A stretch of 64,000 nt of DNA. It comes from Rhodobacteraceae bacterium Alg238-R152. GTDB lineage: Bacteria > Pseudomonadota > Alphaproteobacteria > Rhodobacterales > Rhodobacteraceae. Below, in pieces: positions 17,633-26,841 of this stretch; the first letter of the stretch is position 1; the number at the start of each line of letters is the position of its first letter. The stretch covers positions 372,001 to 436,000 of the forward strand of contig UNRJ01000003.1 in assembly GCA_900537125.1 (NCBI GenBank), read 5' to 3'. Below the pieces are notes generated by a model. It saw only the letters and a list, made by a program, of their open reading frames with translations, searched no databases and was not told where the DNA came from. A program made the position numbers and the translations under genes.

Positions 17633-18562
17633 ATGGCACATAGCGACAGCAAACCGCGGAGTTTCCAGGAGATCATTCTGCGGCTCCAGAATTACTGGGC
17701 CGAAAAGGGCTGTGCAGTGTTGCAGCCTTATGACATGGAAGTGGGCGCTGGCACCTTTCACCCGGCAACAACATTGCGCTCGTTGGGCAACAAGTCCTGG
17801 GCGGCGGCCTATGTGCAACCGTCGCGTCGTCCGACCGATGGGCGTTATGGCGAGAACCCAAACCGGTTGCAGCACTACTACCAGTATCAAGTGCTGATCA
17901 AGCCAAGCCCGCCGAACCTGCAGGAGCTTTACCTCGGCTCATTGGCGGCGATTGGCATCGACATGGAAATGCACGACATCCGCTTTGTTGAGGATGACTG
18001 GGAAAGCCCAACGCTTGGTGCGTGGGGGCTTGGCTGGGAAGTTTGGTGTGATGGCATGGAAGTCAGTCAATTCACGTATTTCCAGCAGGTTGGCGGCCAC
18101 GACTGTCATCCTGTGTCTGGCGAGCTGACTTATGGTCTGGAACGTCTGGCGATGTATGTGCTGGGCGTCGATCATGTGATGGATATGCCGTACAACGATC
18201 CGCAGACCGAGATTGCGCTGACCTATGGTGACGTGTTTAAGCAAACCGAGCAGGAATACAGCCGTTGGAACTTTGACGTGGCAAACACCGATGTGTTGCT
18301 CAAACAGTTTGAGGAAGCGGAAGCAGAGTGTGAGAAGATCCTCACACAAGCGCACGAGGATCCAAAAACTGGTCAACGTATCATTATGGTGCACCCTGCG
18401 TATGATCAATGTATCAAGGCATCCCACCTGTTTAACTTGCTTGATGCACGTGGTGTGATCTCCGTCACGGAGCGTCAAGCTTACATTGGGCGCGTGCGTG
18501 CGCTTTCAAAGCAGTGCGCAGACGCGTTTGTTCAGACAGAGGCGGGTGGCTACGCGGCGTGA
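17633..18562 (+). CDS. glyQ: Glycyl-tRNA synthetase alpha subunit
   Basis: A 309-residue catalytic subunit of the bacterial alpha2beta2 GlyRS that activates glycine and charges tRNA(Gly). It opens [19 protein letters not shown] and carries the class II motifs [12 protein letters not shown] and the [13 protein letters not shown] region, as in all GlyQ proteins. The ATG at 17633 gives the standard length even though the frame is open upstream. Unusually, glyS is 2.5 kb downstream with three genes in between. Confidence 0.97.
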   Translation: MAHSDSKPRSFQEIILRLQNYWAEKGCAVLQPYDMEVGAGTFHPATTLRSLGNKSWAAAYVQPSRRPTDGRYGENPNRLQHYYQYQVLIKPSPPNLQELYLGSLAAIGIDMEMHDIRFVEDDWESPTLGAWGLGWEVWCDGMEVSQFTYFQQVGGHDCHPVSGELTYGLERLAMYVLGVDHVMDMPYNDPQTEIALTYGDVFKQTEQEYSRWNFDVANTDVLLKQFEEAEAECEKILTQAHEDPKTGQRIIMVHPAYDQCIKASHLFNLLDARGVISVTERQAYIGRVRALSKQCADAFVQTEAGGYAA

Positions 18563-18567
18563 GCCTG

Positions 18568-19206
18568 TTAGCTCAGTCCCGGCAACAAGACCTTGGCACC
18601 GTCGGCGACCATGCCGACGGCAATGGCAATCAAAACCATACCCATCAGGCGGGTCATGATGGTTCGCGCGGTGGCGCTAAGGTAGCGGCCAATGCTTCCT
18701 GCAAAGTAAAAAACAACGGCTATCATCAGCAAAACCAGGACCACACAACCTGCGTAAACTCCCCAGTCAGATGGCTGTTTGATCTGTTGGGCATAGAGGA
18801 TCAGGGTTGTGATCGTTCCGGGCCCCACCAGCATCGGGAAGGTCATCGGGTAGAACGCGATACTGTCGGCGTCCACTTTTTGCATAACCTCGCGTTCTCG
18901 TTCGGTGCCGTGGTGCGCCGTGCTGCGTCGGCCGTTGAGCATGACAAATCCGATCTGTACCAGCACCAAACCGCCCGCGACGCGAAACGCGTCGACCGAA
19001 ACACCGAAGAAAGTAAGAATTGCCGTGCCCGAAATGGCGATGATCACACAGGATACGGCGGTATATGTGATGATTTTTGTCGCGGCGCTGCGTTGCTCGG
19101 CTTGCTCCAGTTCTTCAGTCAGACCAAGAAAGACCGGCAGATTGATGAAGGGGTTCATAACGGCAAACAAGGCGCCAAACATGGCAATGGCAAAGCTTTC
19201 GGACAT
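18568..19206 (-). CDS. MarC family integral membrane protein
   Basis: A 212-residue protein with six hydrophobic helices and the MarC/UPF0056 signature, including the AVMNPFINLPVFLGLT opening and the ITFPMLVGPGTITTLI-type segment (here MTFPMLVGPGTITTL). The function of the family is unresolved; the old link to antibiotic resistance has not held up. It lies antisense within the glyQ-glyS region, 5 bp from the glyQ stop. Confidence 0.9.
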   Translation of the reverse strand: MSESFAIAMFGALFAVMNPFINLPVFLGLTEELEQAEQRSAATKIITYTAVSCVIIAISGTAILTFFGVSVDAFRVAGGLVLVQIGFVMLNGRRSTAHHGTEREREVMQKVDADSIAFYPMTFPMLVGPGTITTLILYAQQIKQPSDWGVYAGCVVLVLLMIAVVFYFAGSIGRYLSATARTIMTRLMGMVLIAIAVGMVADGAKVLLPGLS

Positions 19207-19313
19207 GTATACCCCTTTGAAGGTCTCGCAAAATCACTTAGATCAGCGCCAACTTTGCCGTGGTCTCGGACATCACGCAACAGAAACAATACCCGTTGGG
19301 GGAAGGTAAGAGC

Positions 19314-19841
19314 ATGACAGGGAAACTGTTTGGAGGGCTTATTGTGCTGACAGCTTTGGTTGGTGGTGTCGCGATGTACTGGCTGCAGGTCTACGGCTAC
19401 TATGACGCTGTGCCGGTTTCAGACGTGCAAGATGACGTGCAACTGACCCTGTTGGTGAACGGTCAGGCGGAGCCGATCCTCTATGATGATTTTCAGGCGA
19501 TTGACAGCGACAGCTCACCGATTCGGTACCGCGCATGTTTTACCACTAACATGAGCACAGGCCTGCTGACCGAAACATATGAAATGCTAGAACACGCTGA
19601 ACCGCGAAATGCCCCGAAGTGGTTTGAGTGTTTTGATGCCCAAGAGATCGGGAAATCCTTGGAGGACGGTGAGGCATTAGCGTTTTTGGGAGAGAAAGAC
19701 GTGATGTATGGCATTGATCGTATTGTTGCGATTCTGCCGGACGGACGCGGATTTGCTTGGAATGAAATCAACGCCTGTGGCGAGATTGCTTTTGACGGTA
19801 AACGTCTGCCCGCGCATTGTCCTCCACGACCAGCGGAGTAA
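19314..19841 (+). CDS. DUF6446-like membrane-anchored protein
   Basis: A 175-residue protein with one N-terminal membrane anchor (LFGGLIVLTALVGGVAMYWL) and a periplasmic domain with four cysteines (CFTTNM, FECFD, NACGE, HCPPR). It looks like the protein found beside the glycyl-tRNA synthetase genes in many Rhodobacteraceae and annotated there as DUF6446; that name is from memory, not a search. Its function is unknown. gltS starts 5 nt downstream. Confidence 0.65.
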   Translation: MTGKLFGGLIVLTALVGGVAMYWLQVYGYYDAVPVSDVQDDVQLTLLVNGQAEPILYDDFQAIDSDSSPIRYRACFTTNMSTGLLTETYEMLEHAEPRNAPKWFECFDAQEIGKSLEDGEALAFLGEKDVMYGIDRIVAILPDGRGFAWNEINACGEIAFDGKRLPAHCPPRPAE

Positions 19842-19846
19842 TATTG

Positions 19847-21058
19847 ATGTCACAGGTGCTTGTTGTCCCGGAAATGATCACAGCAACTTTGGGGTTTGCT
19901 GTATTTCTATTGGGCGCGCGCCTGACGCGCAAAGTAGCCTTCTTGCGGGAATTCAATATTCCTGAGCCGGTCACAGGCGGCCTGATCGCAGCAGCGGTTT
20001 TCGCGGCTTTCACGGCGGCGTCCGGAATTGGCTTGAGCTTTGAGACTGCCGCGCGGGACTATTTTCTTGTCGTATTCTTTGCAGGCATCGGATTAAACGC
20101 GCGGCTGTCTGACTTGTTGTCGGGCGGGAAGATATTGGCGCTGCTTCTTGTTCTGACGCTTGGTACAATTGTTGTGCAGAATGTGGTGGGTATTGCTGGG
20201 GCTACGATGTTTGGGCTTCCTGCACAGTCAGGTGTTCTATTTGGGTCAGCAGCTTTGATTGGTGGACACGGCACAGCTATTGCTTGGGCACCAAATGTGG
20301 CAACGGCCACCGGTTTGAACAGTGCCCCCGAGTTGGGCGTCGCTATGGCGACATTGGGATTGATAGCGGCCTCCCTAGTGGGCGGGCCAATCGCCAAGTA
20401 TTTAGTTGGACACTACAATTTGAAATCCACCCATGAAGGTGAGGGCGATGTGGTTGGGGTGTCGTTCGCCGAGGAAAACGATGCGACGGAAATCAGCCAT
20501 GTGACGTTAATGCGGGTGATGCTGTCACTGCACGTGGCCATCATTCTAGGATATGTGTTGCACGAGGTGCTCGAAGAACTGGGGCTGATGTTGCCGCTGT
20601 TTGTGCCGTGCCTGATAGTTGGGATTATCCTTGGCAACCTGCGCCTGTTGCTAGCTCCGAAGGCTCCCGCCGTGGCGCGCACTCCAACATTGGCCGTGAT
20701 CTCAGAATTTGCGCTTGGCGTGTTTCTGGCAATCTCCCTGATGACGCTAGATTTTTCTACGTTGAGTGGTGCGGGTATGGCCATCATGGCAACTGTAGGG
20801 TTGCAAACGCTGCTGACCGTAATCTTGGTGATTGTTGTTTTGTTCCCAATCCTCGGGCGCAACTACGATGCAGCGGTTTTGGCCTCGGGATTTGCCGGAT
20901 TTTCACTTGGTGCAACTCCCACGGCCATTGCCAATATGACCGCTGTGACCAAACGCTACGGACCTGCGCCCATTGCGTTTGTCGTTTTGCCCTTGGTTTC
21001 AGCCTTTTTTGTCGATATCGCGAACGCGGTTGTCATCCAATACATCGTGAACTTCTAA
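19847..21058 (+). CDS. gltS: Sodium/glutamate symporter (GltS)
   Basis: A 403-residue membrane carrier of the ESS family, which couples glutamate uptake to sodium. Conserved reentrant-loop segments GLPAQSGVLFGSAALIGGHGTAIAWAPN and FAGFSLGATPTAIANMTAVTKRYGPAPIAFVVLPLVSAFF are both present, and total length fits. The start follows GGAG and lies 5 nt behind the preceding gene; glyS follows after 9 nt, so it is embedded in the glyS transcription unit. Confidence 0.9.
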   Translation: MSQVLVVPEMITATLGFAVFLLGARLTRKVAFLREFNIPEPVTGGLIAAAVFAAFTAASGIGLSFETAARDYFLVVFFAGIGLNARLSDLLSGGKILALLLVLTLGTIVVQNVVGIAGATMFGLPAQSGVLFGSAALIGGHGTAIAWAPNVATATGLNSAPELGVAMATLGLIAASLVGGPIAKYLVGHYNLKSTHEGEGDVVGVSFAEENDATEISHVTLMRVMLSLHVAIILGYVLHEVLEELGLMLPLFVPCLIVGIILGNLRLLLAPKAPAVARTPTLAVISEFALGVFLAISLMTLDFSTLSGAGMAIMATVGLQTLLTVILVIVVLFPILGRNYDAAVLASGFAGFSLGATPTAIANMTAVTKRYGPAPIAFVVLPLVSAFFVDIANAVVIQYIVNF

Positions 21059-21067
21059 GGACCCGTC

Positions 21068-23293
21068 ATGCCAGATCTGCTGATCGAACTTTTCTCCGAA
21101 GAAATTCCCGCGCGCATGCAGGCGCGGGCTGCTGAAGATCTTAAGAAAAAAGTCACGGATGGTTTGGTCGACGGTGGTTTGACCTATGCACACGCGCGCG
21201 CTTATTCGACACCGCGCCGTTTGACGCTGGCGATTGAAGGTCTGTTGGCGGAAAGCCCAACAGTAAAGGAAGAACGTAAAGGTCCAAAGGTTGGTGCCCC
21301 GGACAAGGCCATCGAAGGTTTCCTGCGCGGTGCTGGTGTATCCCATGAAGACTTGGAAGAGCGCGACACGCCTAAAGGCGCGGTATATTTCGCAAGCATC
21401 ACAAAGCCTGGTCGTCCGGCGGCTGGCATCGTGGCCGAAGTACTTGAAGACGCCATTCGCAATTTCCCATGGCCCAAATCTATGCGCTGGGGCACAGGCA
21501 GTTTGCGGTGGGTGCGTCCATTGCACTCCATCCTGTGTATTCTGAGCGCGGAAGATGGGCACGCTGTGGTGCCAGTTGATATCGACGGCATCAAAGCAGG
21601 CGATACCACAGAAGGTCACCGTTTTATGGGAAGTGGGCGCTTCACCGTCCATGGGTTTGAGGACTATGAGGTCAAGCTTAAGCGCGACCGCGTGATCTTG
21701 AACGCAGACGAGCGCCGAGAAACCATCTGGAACGACGCAACCAATATGGCGTTTGCACAAGGCCTGGAGTTGGTTGAAGACAAAGGGCTTCTTGATGAGG
21801 TGGCCGGGCTAGTGGAATGGCCGGTTGTTTTGATGGGTGACATTGCCGAAGATTTTCTTGGGCTGCCGCCGGAGGTGCTGCAAACCTCGATGAAAGAGCA
21901 TCAAAAATTCTTTTCGGTGAAGAACCCAAAGACGGGGCGTATCGAAAAGTTTGTGACCGTGGCCAACCGAGAGACCAAAGACAACGGCGAAACTATTCTC
22001 GCGGGGAACCAAAAGGTTCTATTTGCACGGCTGTCCGATGCGAAGTTCTTTTGGGAAAACGATATTCGTGTGGCCTCTGCGGGTGCCGATGCGTGGTTGG
22101 AGAGTCTCAGCAATGTAACCTTCCACAATAAGCTGGGCAGCCAAAGCGATCGGATTGCCCGCATTGCTGCGTTGGCGGGTGAAATCGCGCCCGTAACAGG
22201 CGCCTCTTTTGGTGAGGCGGATAAAGCCGCGCGTTGGGCCAAGGCCGATCTAAGTTCTGAAATGGTCTATGAGTTCCCAGAGTTGCAAGGCCTGATGGGC
22301 CGTTACTACGGTGAAGCGGCGGGTCACTCCGCGGCTGTGTCTGCGGCGGCGGAAGAGCATTACTCGCCGCTTGGCCCGTCTGATGATGTGCCAACTGCCC
22401 CCGTCTCTGTGGCGGTTGCCATGGCCGACAAACTCGACACGCTGACCGGGTTTTGGGCGATTGATGAAAAGCCAACCGGCTCCAAAGACCCGTTTGCGCT
22501 GCGCAGGGCAGCATTGGGCGTGATCCGTCTGGTATTGGAAAACAATCTGCGCCTGTCTCTGGATGCCCCTTTTGATCGTCAACTGTTGCGTCACAAAGCG
22601 CATGAGACACAGGACGATAAGTTGGCAGCAGCGCTGGCAAAGGATTTGGAGCAGGAAATCGCGGAACATGGCGTTCTTGGCGCTGTGGTGCGCACTGTGA
22701 AAGCGGCCATTGATGGCGACCTGCCCAACCATATCGAGGCATTGCGCCAGACTCTGCCAGATACGTCCGCTGATCTTTTGTCGTTTTTCCACGACCGCCT
22801 GAAAGTTTACCTGCGCGATCAGGGCATTCGCCACGATGTAATCGATGCTTGTATCGCAATGCCGGGCAATGATGACTTGGCCTTGCTGGTGGCGCGCGCG
22901 CGTGCGTTGCAGGACTTTGTTGGAACCGAAGACGGTGAAAACCTGTTGCAAGGATTTAAGCGGGCCAACAACATTTTGAGCCAGGCAGAAGAAAAAGATG
23001 GCGTTGAGTATTCCTTTGGAGCTGACGTGAAGTTTGCAGAAGACGAGAGCGAAAAAGCGCTCTTTGCGGCGCTTGATAACGCGGAAATTGCTATTGCTTC
23101 CGCGTTAAAGGCCGAAGATTTTGCGTCAGCCATGGGCATAATGGCCACGCTTCGGGCGCCGACTGACGCGTTCTTTGAGGCGGTGCAAGTGAACAGCGAC
23201 AACGACATTGTGCGCCGAAATCGCCTCAACCTGCTGTCGCGCATTCGCGTGATCTGTCTTCAGGCGGCGGACTTGACCCGCGTCGAAGGCTAA
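21068..23293 (+). CDS. glyS: Glycyl-tRNA synthetase beta subunit
   Basis: A 741-residue beta subunit needed for tRNA(Gly) recognition. It opens MPDLLIELFSEEIPARMQARA, the standard GlyS N-terminus, and carries DSMKEHQKFF-type (here QTSMKEHQKFFSV) and ALADKLDTLTGFW-like (MADKLDTLTGFWAI) segments. The C-terminal anticodon-binding-like domain ends RRNRLNLLSRIR. It follows gltS by 9 nt; a PEP-utilising-like gene follows. Confidence 0.97.
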   Translation: MPDLLIELFSEEIPARMQARAAEDLKKKVTDGLVDGGLTYAHARAYSTPRRLTLAIEGLLAESPTVKEERKGPKVGAPDKAIEGFLRGAGVSHEDLEERDTPKGAVYFASITKPGRPAAGIVAEVLEDAIRNFPWPKSMRWGTGSLRWVRPLHSILCILSAEDGHAVVPVDIDGIKAGDTTEGHRFMGSGRFTVHGFEDYEVKLKRDRVILNADERRETIWNDATNMAFAQGLELVEDKGLLDEVAGLVEWPVVLMGDIAEDFLGLPPEVLQTSMKEHQKFFSVKNPKTGRIEKFVTVANRETKDNGETILAGNQKVLFARLSDAKFFWENDIRVASAGADAWLESLSNVTFHNKLGSQSDRIARIAALAGEIAPVTGASFGEADKAARWAKADLSSEMVYEFPELQGLMGRYYGEAAGHSAAVSAAAEEHYSPLGPSDDVPTAPVSVAVAMADKLDTLTGFWAIDEKPTGSKDPFALRRAALGVIRLVLENNLRLSLDAPFDRQLLRHKAHETQDDKLAAALAKDLEQEIAEHGVLGAVVRTVKAAIDGDLPNHIEALRQTLPDTSADLLSFFHDRLKVYLRDQGIRHDVIDACIAMPGNDDLALLVARARALQDFVGTEDGENLLQGFKRANNILSQAEEKDGVEYSFGADVKFAEDESEKALFAALDNAEIAIASALKAEDFASAMGIMATLRAPTDAFFEAVQVNSDNDIVRRNRLNLLSRIRVICLQAADLTRVEG

Positions 23294-23380
23294 CTTTCAA
23301 AATCGTCGCGGTGGAACAGCAAAGGCTTGTTTCGCCGCGACGTCGGTCTATGCTGCAATGCACAACAAATAGGTGCCGCA

Positions 23381-25921
23381 GTGCAGCAGAACGACCCACA
23401 CATCACCCTAATCACCCCCGACGCGCCAATGGGTGCCGCAACTCATGGTGGGCGGGCCAAGTGTTTGCAACGGCTTGCACGGTTGGACCTCCCGGTTCCC
23501 GCAACGGTGGCGCTTTCATTTGATGCGGTGCACGGGCTTGCCGCAGGAGATGTGCCGGATATGGGGCATATCTTGGCCCCATTCGGCGAAGATCAACTTT
23601 TGTGTGTCCGGCCAAGTTCTGAAGATCCGGATTGGGGAGGCCCTGGGGCCATTCTGAACATCGGTATGAATGATAAGCTGTTGTCCAAGCTCAGTGACAG
23701 AATTGGGTTGGAGGCGGCGACGAAACTCTATTTGAAGTTTATCCAGTCTTATTCGACCCATGTTGCGCGGCTTGACCCGGATATCTTTGATGACCTCGAC
23801 AGCGGCTCTTCAGGGGCAGTGTCGGACTACTTGTCGGCCTATGAAGATGAGGCAGAAGAAGCCTTTCCACAAAACTTGGGCACCCAACTTGTCGGCGTTT
23901 TGCGGTCTATGGCTCGGGCATGGGAAGGCACCACTGCGCGATTGCTTCGTCAGGCCAAAGGGGCACCTGCAGATGCTGGTCTGGGACTGGTCATTCAGGC
24001 GATGGCGCTTGGAGTCGGTAAAGGGGAGAGTGGCAGTGGTGTTCTCCAACTGGTGAATAGCGACACAGGGCTGCCGCAAATTACGGGGCGCTATATGAGC
24101 CAATCGCAGGGCCGCGATGCACTGCAGTCGGGCGCTGCAGCGTTGTTTCTCCAAAAAGATGATCGTGGACCGTCCTTGGAGGAAAAAGTCCCCGAGACGT
24201 TTGCCAAGTTGACAGCGCACGCAGCATTGATGCGTCAAAAGCTGCGAGAAGAGATGCAATGCGAATTCACTCTTGAAGATGGTGAAATCAGTATCTTGGA
24301 CGGTGTGCGGGTGCAGCGTAGTGCGCGGGCCGCCGTGCGCATTGCCGTATCGCTGGCTGAGGATAAGATTATTCCTAAAGAGGAAGCGGTTATGCGAGTA
24401 GAGCCGCGTGCGCTCAATGAGCTGTTGCACCGGCAAGTGGACCCAGAAGCAGCGCGTGATGTGTTGGGTACTGGTATTGCGGCCAGTCCCGGTGCTGCGA
24501 CAGGAAAAATCGTTTTTACAGCTGCCGAAGCACAGGCCAGTGCTGCCCGTGAAGAAGCCTGTGTTCTGGTGCGGCGGGAAACCAATCCTGAGGATATACG
24601 TGGCATGCATGCCGCCAGTGCAGCCCTGACGGAGCGTGGTGGAGTGACCAGCCATGCGGCGGTGATCGGGCGTGGCTTGGGCTTGCCCTGCGTGGTTGGC
24701 GCAACCTCCATGCGGTTTCAGATCCGAAAAAAACGGATCATTGCCGCAGATGGCCGGATTTTCACCGAAGGGGATGTGATCACCGTTGATGGAACCAATG
24801 GGCAAATTCTGGCAGGTGAACCCAGGATGCTTGAGGCTGCTCCAGATGGCTCGTTTCAAACGTTGATGGAATGGGCCGATGAAAATCGCGACATTGGTGT
24901 GCGTGCCAATGCGGATACGCCGGCAGATGCCAAAACGGCGTTGATGTTTCAGGCCGAGGGCATTGGTTTGTGTCGTACAGAGCACATGTTTTTTGAGGCC
25001 GATCAGTTGATCGCCATGCGAGAAGTCATTTTTGCAAACGCACCTGCAGATCGCAGTGTGGCACTTCAGGCATTGTTGCCGATGCAGCGAGAGATGTTTG
25101 TCGAGTTGTTTGAGCTGATGGATGGGCGTCCGTTGTGCATCCGCCTATTTGATCCGCCATTACACGAATTTCTGCCAACCGATCGCGCAGGATTACGGGA
25201 TTTGGCAGAAGCGCTGAATCTGCCGTTGTCCGACGTGACACGACGTGTGGAAGCGATGGGGGAATACAACCCGATGCTTGGAATGCGCGGAGTTCGGTTG
25301 GGGATAACAGTTCCGGAAATTCTCGACATGCAGGCGCGCGCCATTTTTGAAGCCATACTGGATGCTTGCGGCGAAAATGAGCCTGTTGTTCCAGAAATTA
25401 TGATCCCACTTGTGTCGGCCAAGCGAGAAGTTGAACTGGTAAAGACGCGCATTGATGCTGTTGCTGCGGCGGTGAAAACAGAGCGTGGTCGCGATTTTGA
25501 TTACCGCTTGGGGGTCATGGTCGAAACCCCAAGGGCGGCGTTGCGCGCCGAGGATATCGCTCCGCATTGCGAATTCTTTAGCTTTGGCACAAATGACTTG
25601 ACCCAAATGACATATGGCTTGTCACGCGATGACGCGGGTCGCTTTATGAGCCCCTATGTGCAGCAAGGGGTCTTCCCCGAAGATCCATTCCACACTCTAG
25701 ACCAAGAAGGTGTGGGGGAACTCTTGCGATTGGGGGCGGAGCGTGGTCGTCGTGCCAAGCCAGAATTAACACTTTCGGTGTGTGGCGAGCATGGTGGCAG
25801 CCCCGAATCAATCGCCTTTTGTCGGGAGATTGGATTGGACTATGTGTCGTGTTCCCCATTCCGGGTTCCTGTAGCGCGGCTGGCTGCAGCTCAATTGGCA
25901 ATTTCAGATAAGCTTATATAA
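23381..25921 (+). CDS. PEP-synthase/PPDK-like enzyme with degraded ATP-grasp signature
   Basis: An 846-residue protein with the pyruvate phosphate dikinase layout: an N-terminal nucleotide-binding-like domain (1-300), a swivelling phosphohistidine domain (TERGGVTSHAAVIG, His about 425) and a C-terminal PEP/pyruvate barrel ending SVCGEHGGSPESI (Cys about 801). The C-terminal two thirds look catalytically intact. In the N-terminal part the expected TRNPSTGE-type motif reads LVNSDTGLP, so ATP use is doubtful. GTG 23381 behind AGGTG is the chosen start; TTG 23327 would add 18 residues. Confidence 0.75.
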   Translation: MQQNDPHITLITPDAPMGAATHGGRAKCLQRLARLDLPVPATVALSFDAVHGLAAGDVPDMGHILAPFGEDQLLCVRPSSEDPDWGGPGAILNIGMNDKLLSKLSDRIGLEAATKLYLKFIQSYSTHVARLDPDIFDDLDSGSSGAVSDYLSAYEDEAEEAFPQNLGTQLVGVLRSMARAWEGTTARLLRQAKGAPADAGLGLVIQAMALGVGKGESGSGVLQLVNSDTGLPQITGRYMSQSQGRDALQSGAAALFLQKDDRGPSLEEKVPETFAKLTAHAALMRQKLREEMQCEFTLEDGEISILDGVRVQRSARAAVRIAVSLAEDKIIPKEEAVMRVEPRALNELLHRQVDPEAARDVLGTGIAASPGAATGKIVFTAAEAQASAAREEACVLVRRETNPEDIRGMHAASAALTERGGVTSHAAVIGRGLGLPCVVGATSMRFQIRKKRIIAADGRIFTEGDVITVDGTNGQILAGEPRMLEAAPDGSFQTLMEWADENRDIGVRANADTPADAKTALMFQAEGIGLCRTEHMFFEADQLIAMREVIFANAPADRSVALQALLPMQREMFVELFELMDGRPLCIRLFDPPLHEFLPTDRAGLRDLAEALNLPLSDVTRRVEAMGEYNPMLGMRGVRLGITVPEILDMQARAIFEAILDACGENEPVVPEIMIPLVSAKREVELVKTRIDAVAAAVKTERGRDFDYRLGVMVETPRAALRAEDIAPHCEFFSFGTNDLTQMTYGLSRDDAGRFMSPYVQQGVFPEDPFHTLDQEGVGELLRLGAERGRRAKPELTLSVCGEHGGSPESIAFCREIGLDYVSCSPFRVPVARLAAAQLAISDKLI

Positions 25922-26068
25922 AATATAGAAAAATATCTCAGAATTTGGCTTGGCCTTGACGGCCTGTTGGGTGCGACATGGTGTGTTGGTGGACCATTTG
26001 GGCGTTTTCCTTTAAAAGACCGCTCGTTGAAAGCTGCCAGGGGGGCGTTCCCCCGACATGAGGTTAAG

Positions 26069-26710
26069 ATGCGCCATCTGATTGTTAGTGTTATTGTATT
26101 TGCATTGACGGCCGGAATGGGAGTCGCAGAAGCCACTCCCTCTAACGTCAAAAACAAAGCAAAGCCGCGCCAGTTGGTGTTGTTTGATGGCAAGACGCTG
26201 CGTGACATTTTTGGTGCAAAGAAGAAAAAACCGACTGAAATTAGCTATAGTCGCAGCTTCATCGACACGCTTCCAAAGGTGTCCAGTGACCTCCGTACCA
26301 ACGAGTGGCAATGTCTGTCTGAGGCGTTGTATTTTGAAGCACGTGGTGAGAGCGTGAAGGGGCAATTTGCCGTGGCCGAAGTGATTATGAATCGCGCAGG
26401 GCACGCTTCGTTTCCAAACAGTGTGTGTGGTGTGATCAATCAAGGCACCGCAAGCGGACGCAAATACCAATGCCAGTTCACCTACAACTGTGATGGCGTG
26501 AGCAACAAAATCCGCGAGCAAGCAGCATATGAGCGCGTGGGCAAAGTGGCGAGTTTGCTTTTGGATGGTGCACCAAAACAGCTGACGGATGGAGCGACCC
26601 ATTATCACACCAAGGCGGTCAATCCGCGGTGGTCTCGCACATTTGCTCGCACCACCACGATAGGCGTGCATCATTTCTACCGGATGCCCACTCGTCTCTC
26701 TCAAAATTAA
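26069..26710 (+). CDS. Exported cell-wall hydrolase, SleB family
   Basis: A 213-residue protein with an N-terminal signal peptide (MRHLIVSVIVFALTAGMGVAEA) and a Hydrolase_2/SleB domain from about residue 85. The active-site segment CLSEALYFEARGESVKGQFAVAEVIMNR includes the catalytic Glu, and the tail is THYHTKAVNPRWSRTFARTTTIGVHHFYR. Relatives are lytic transglycosylases that open peptidoglycan glycan strands. A small GGGGG/CCCCC hairpin lies just before its AGG ribosome-binding site. Confidence 0.9.
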   Translation: MRHLIVSVIVFALTAGMGVAEATPSNVKNKAKPRQLVLFDGKTLRDIFGAKKKKPTEISYSRSFIDTLPKVSSDLRTNEWQCLSEALYFEARGESVKGQFAVAEVIMNRAGHASFPNSVCGVINQGTASGRKYQCQFTYNCDGVSNKIREQAAYERVGKVASLLLDGAPKQLTDGATHYHTKAVNPRWSRTFARTTTIGVHHFYRMPTRLSQN

Positions 26711-26735
26711 CGGATCTGACGAAACGTGGCGCTCT

Positions 26736-26758
26736 GGCGGCCTAACTTGCCGCCTTTA
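26736..26758 (+). terminator. Weak hairpin after the SleB-family gene
   Basis: GGCGGC (26736-26741) pairs with GCCGCC (26749-26754), followed by TTTAC. The stem is strong but the T-run is short. Confidence 0.4.
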
Positions 26759-26841
26759 CACTATGGTCTGAAAGGCAAGGGGCTGATAAAGGCTGCGCAC
26801 CCAACTACCGGGTGGAGCTAACTTGTGCACGGACCTAGATC

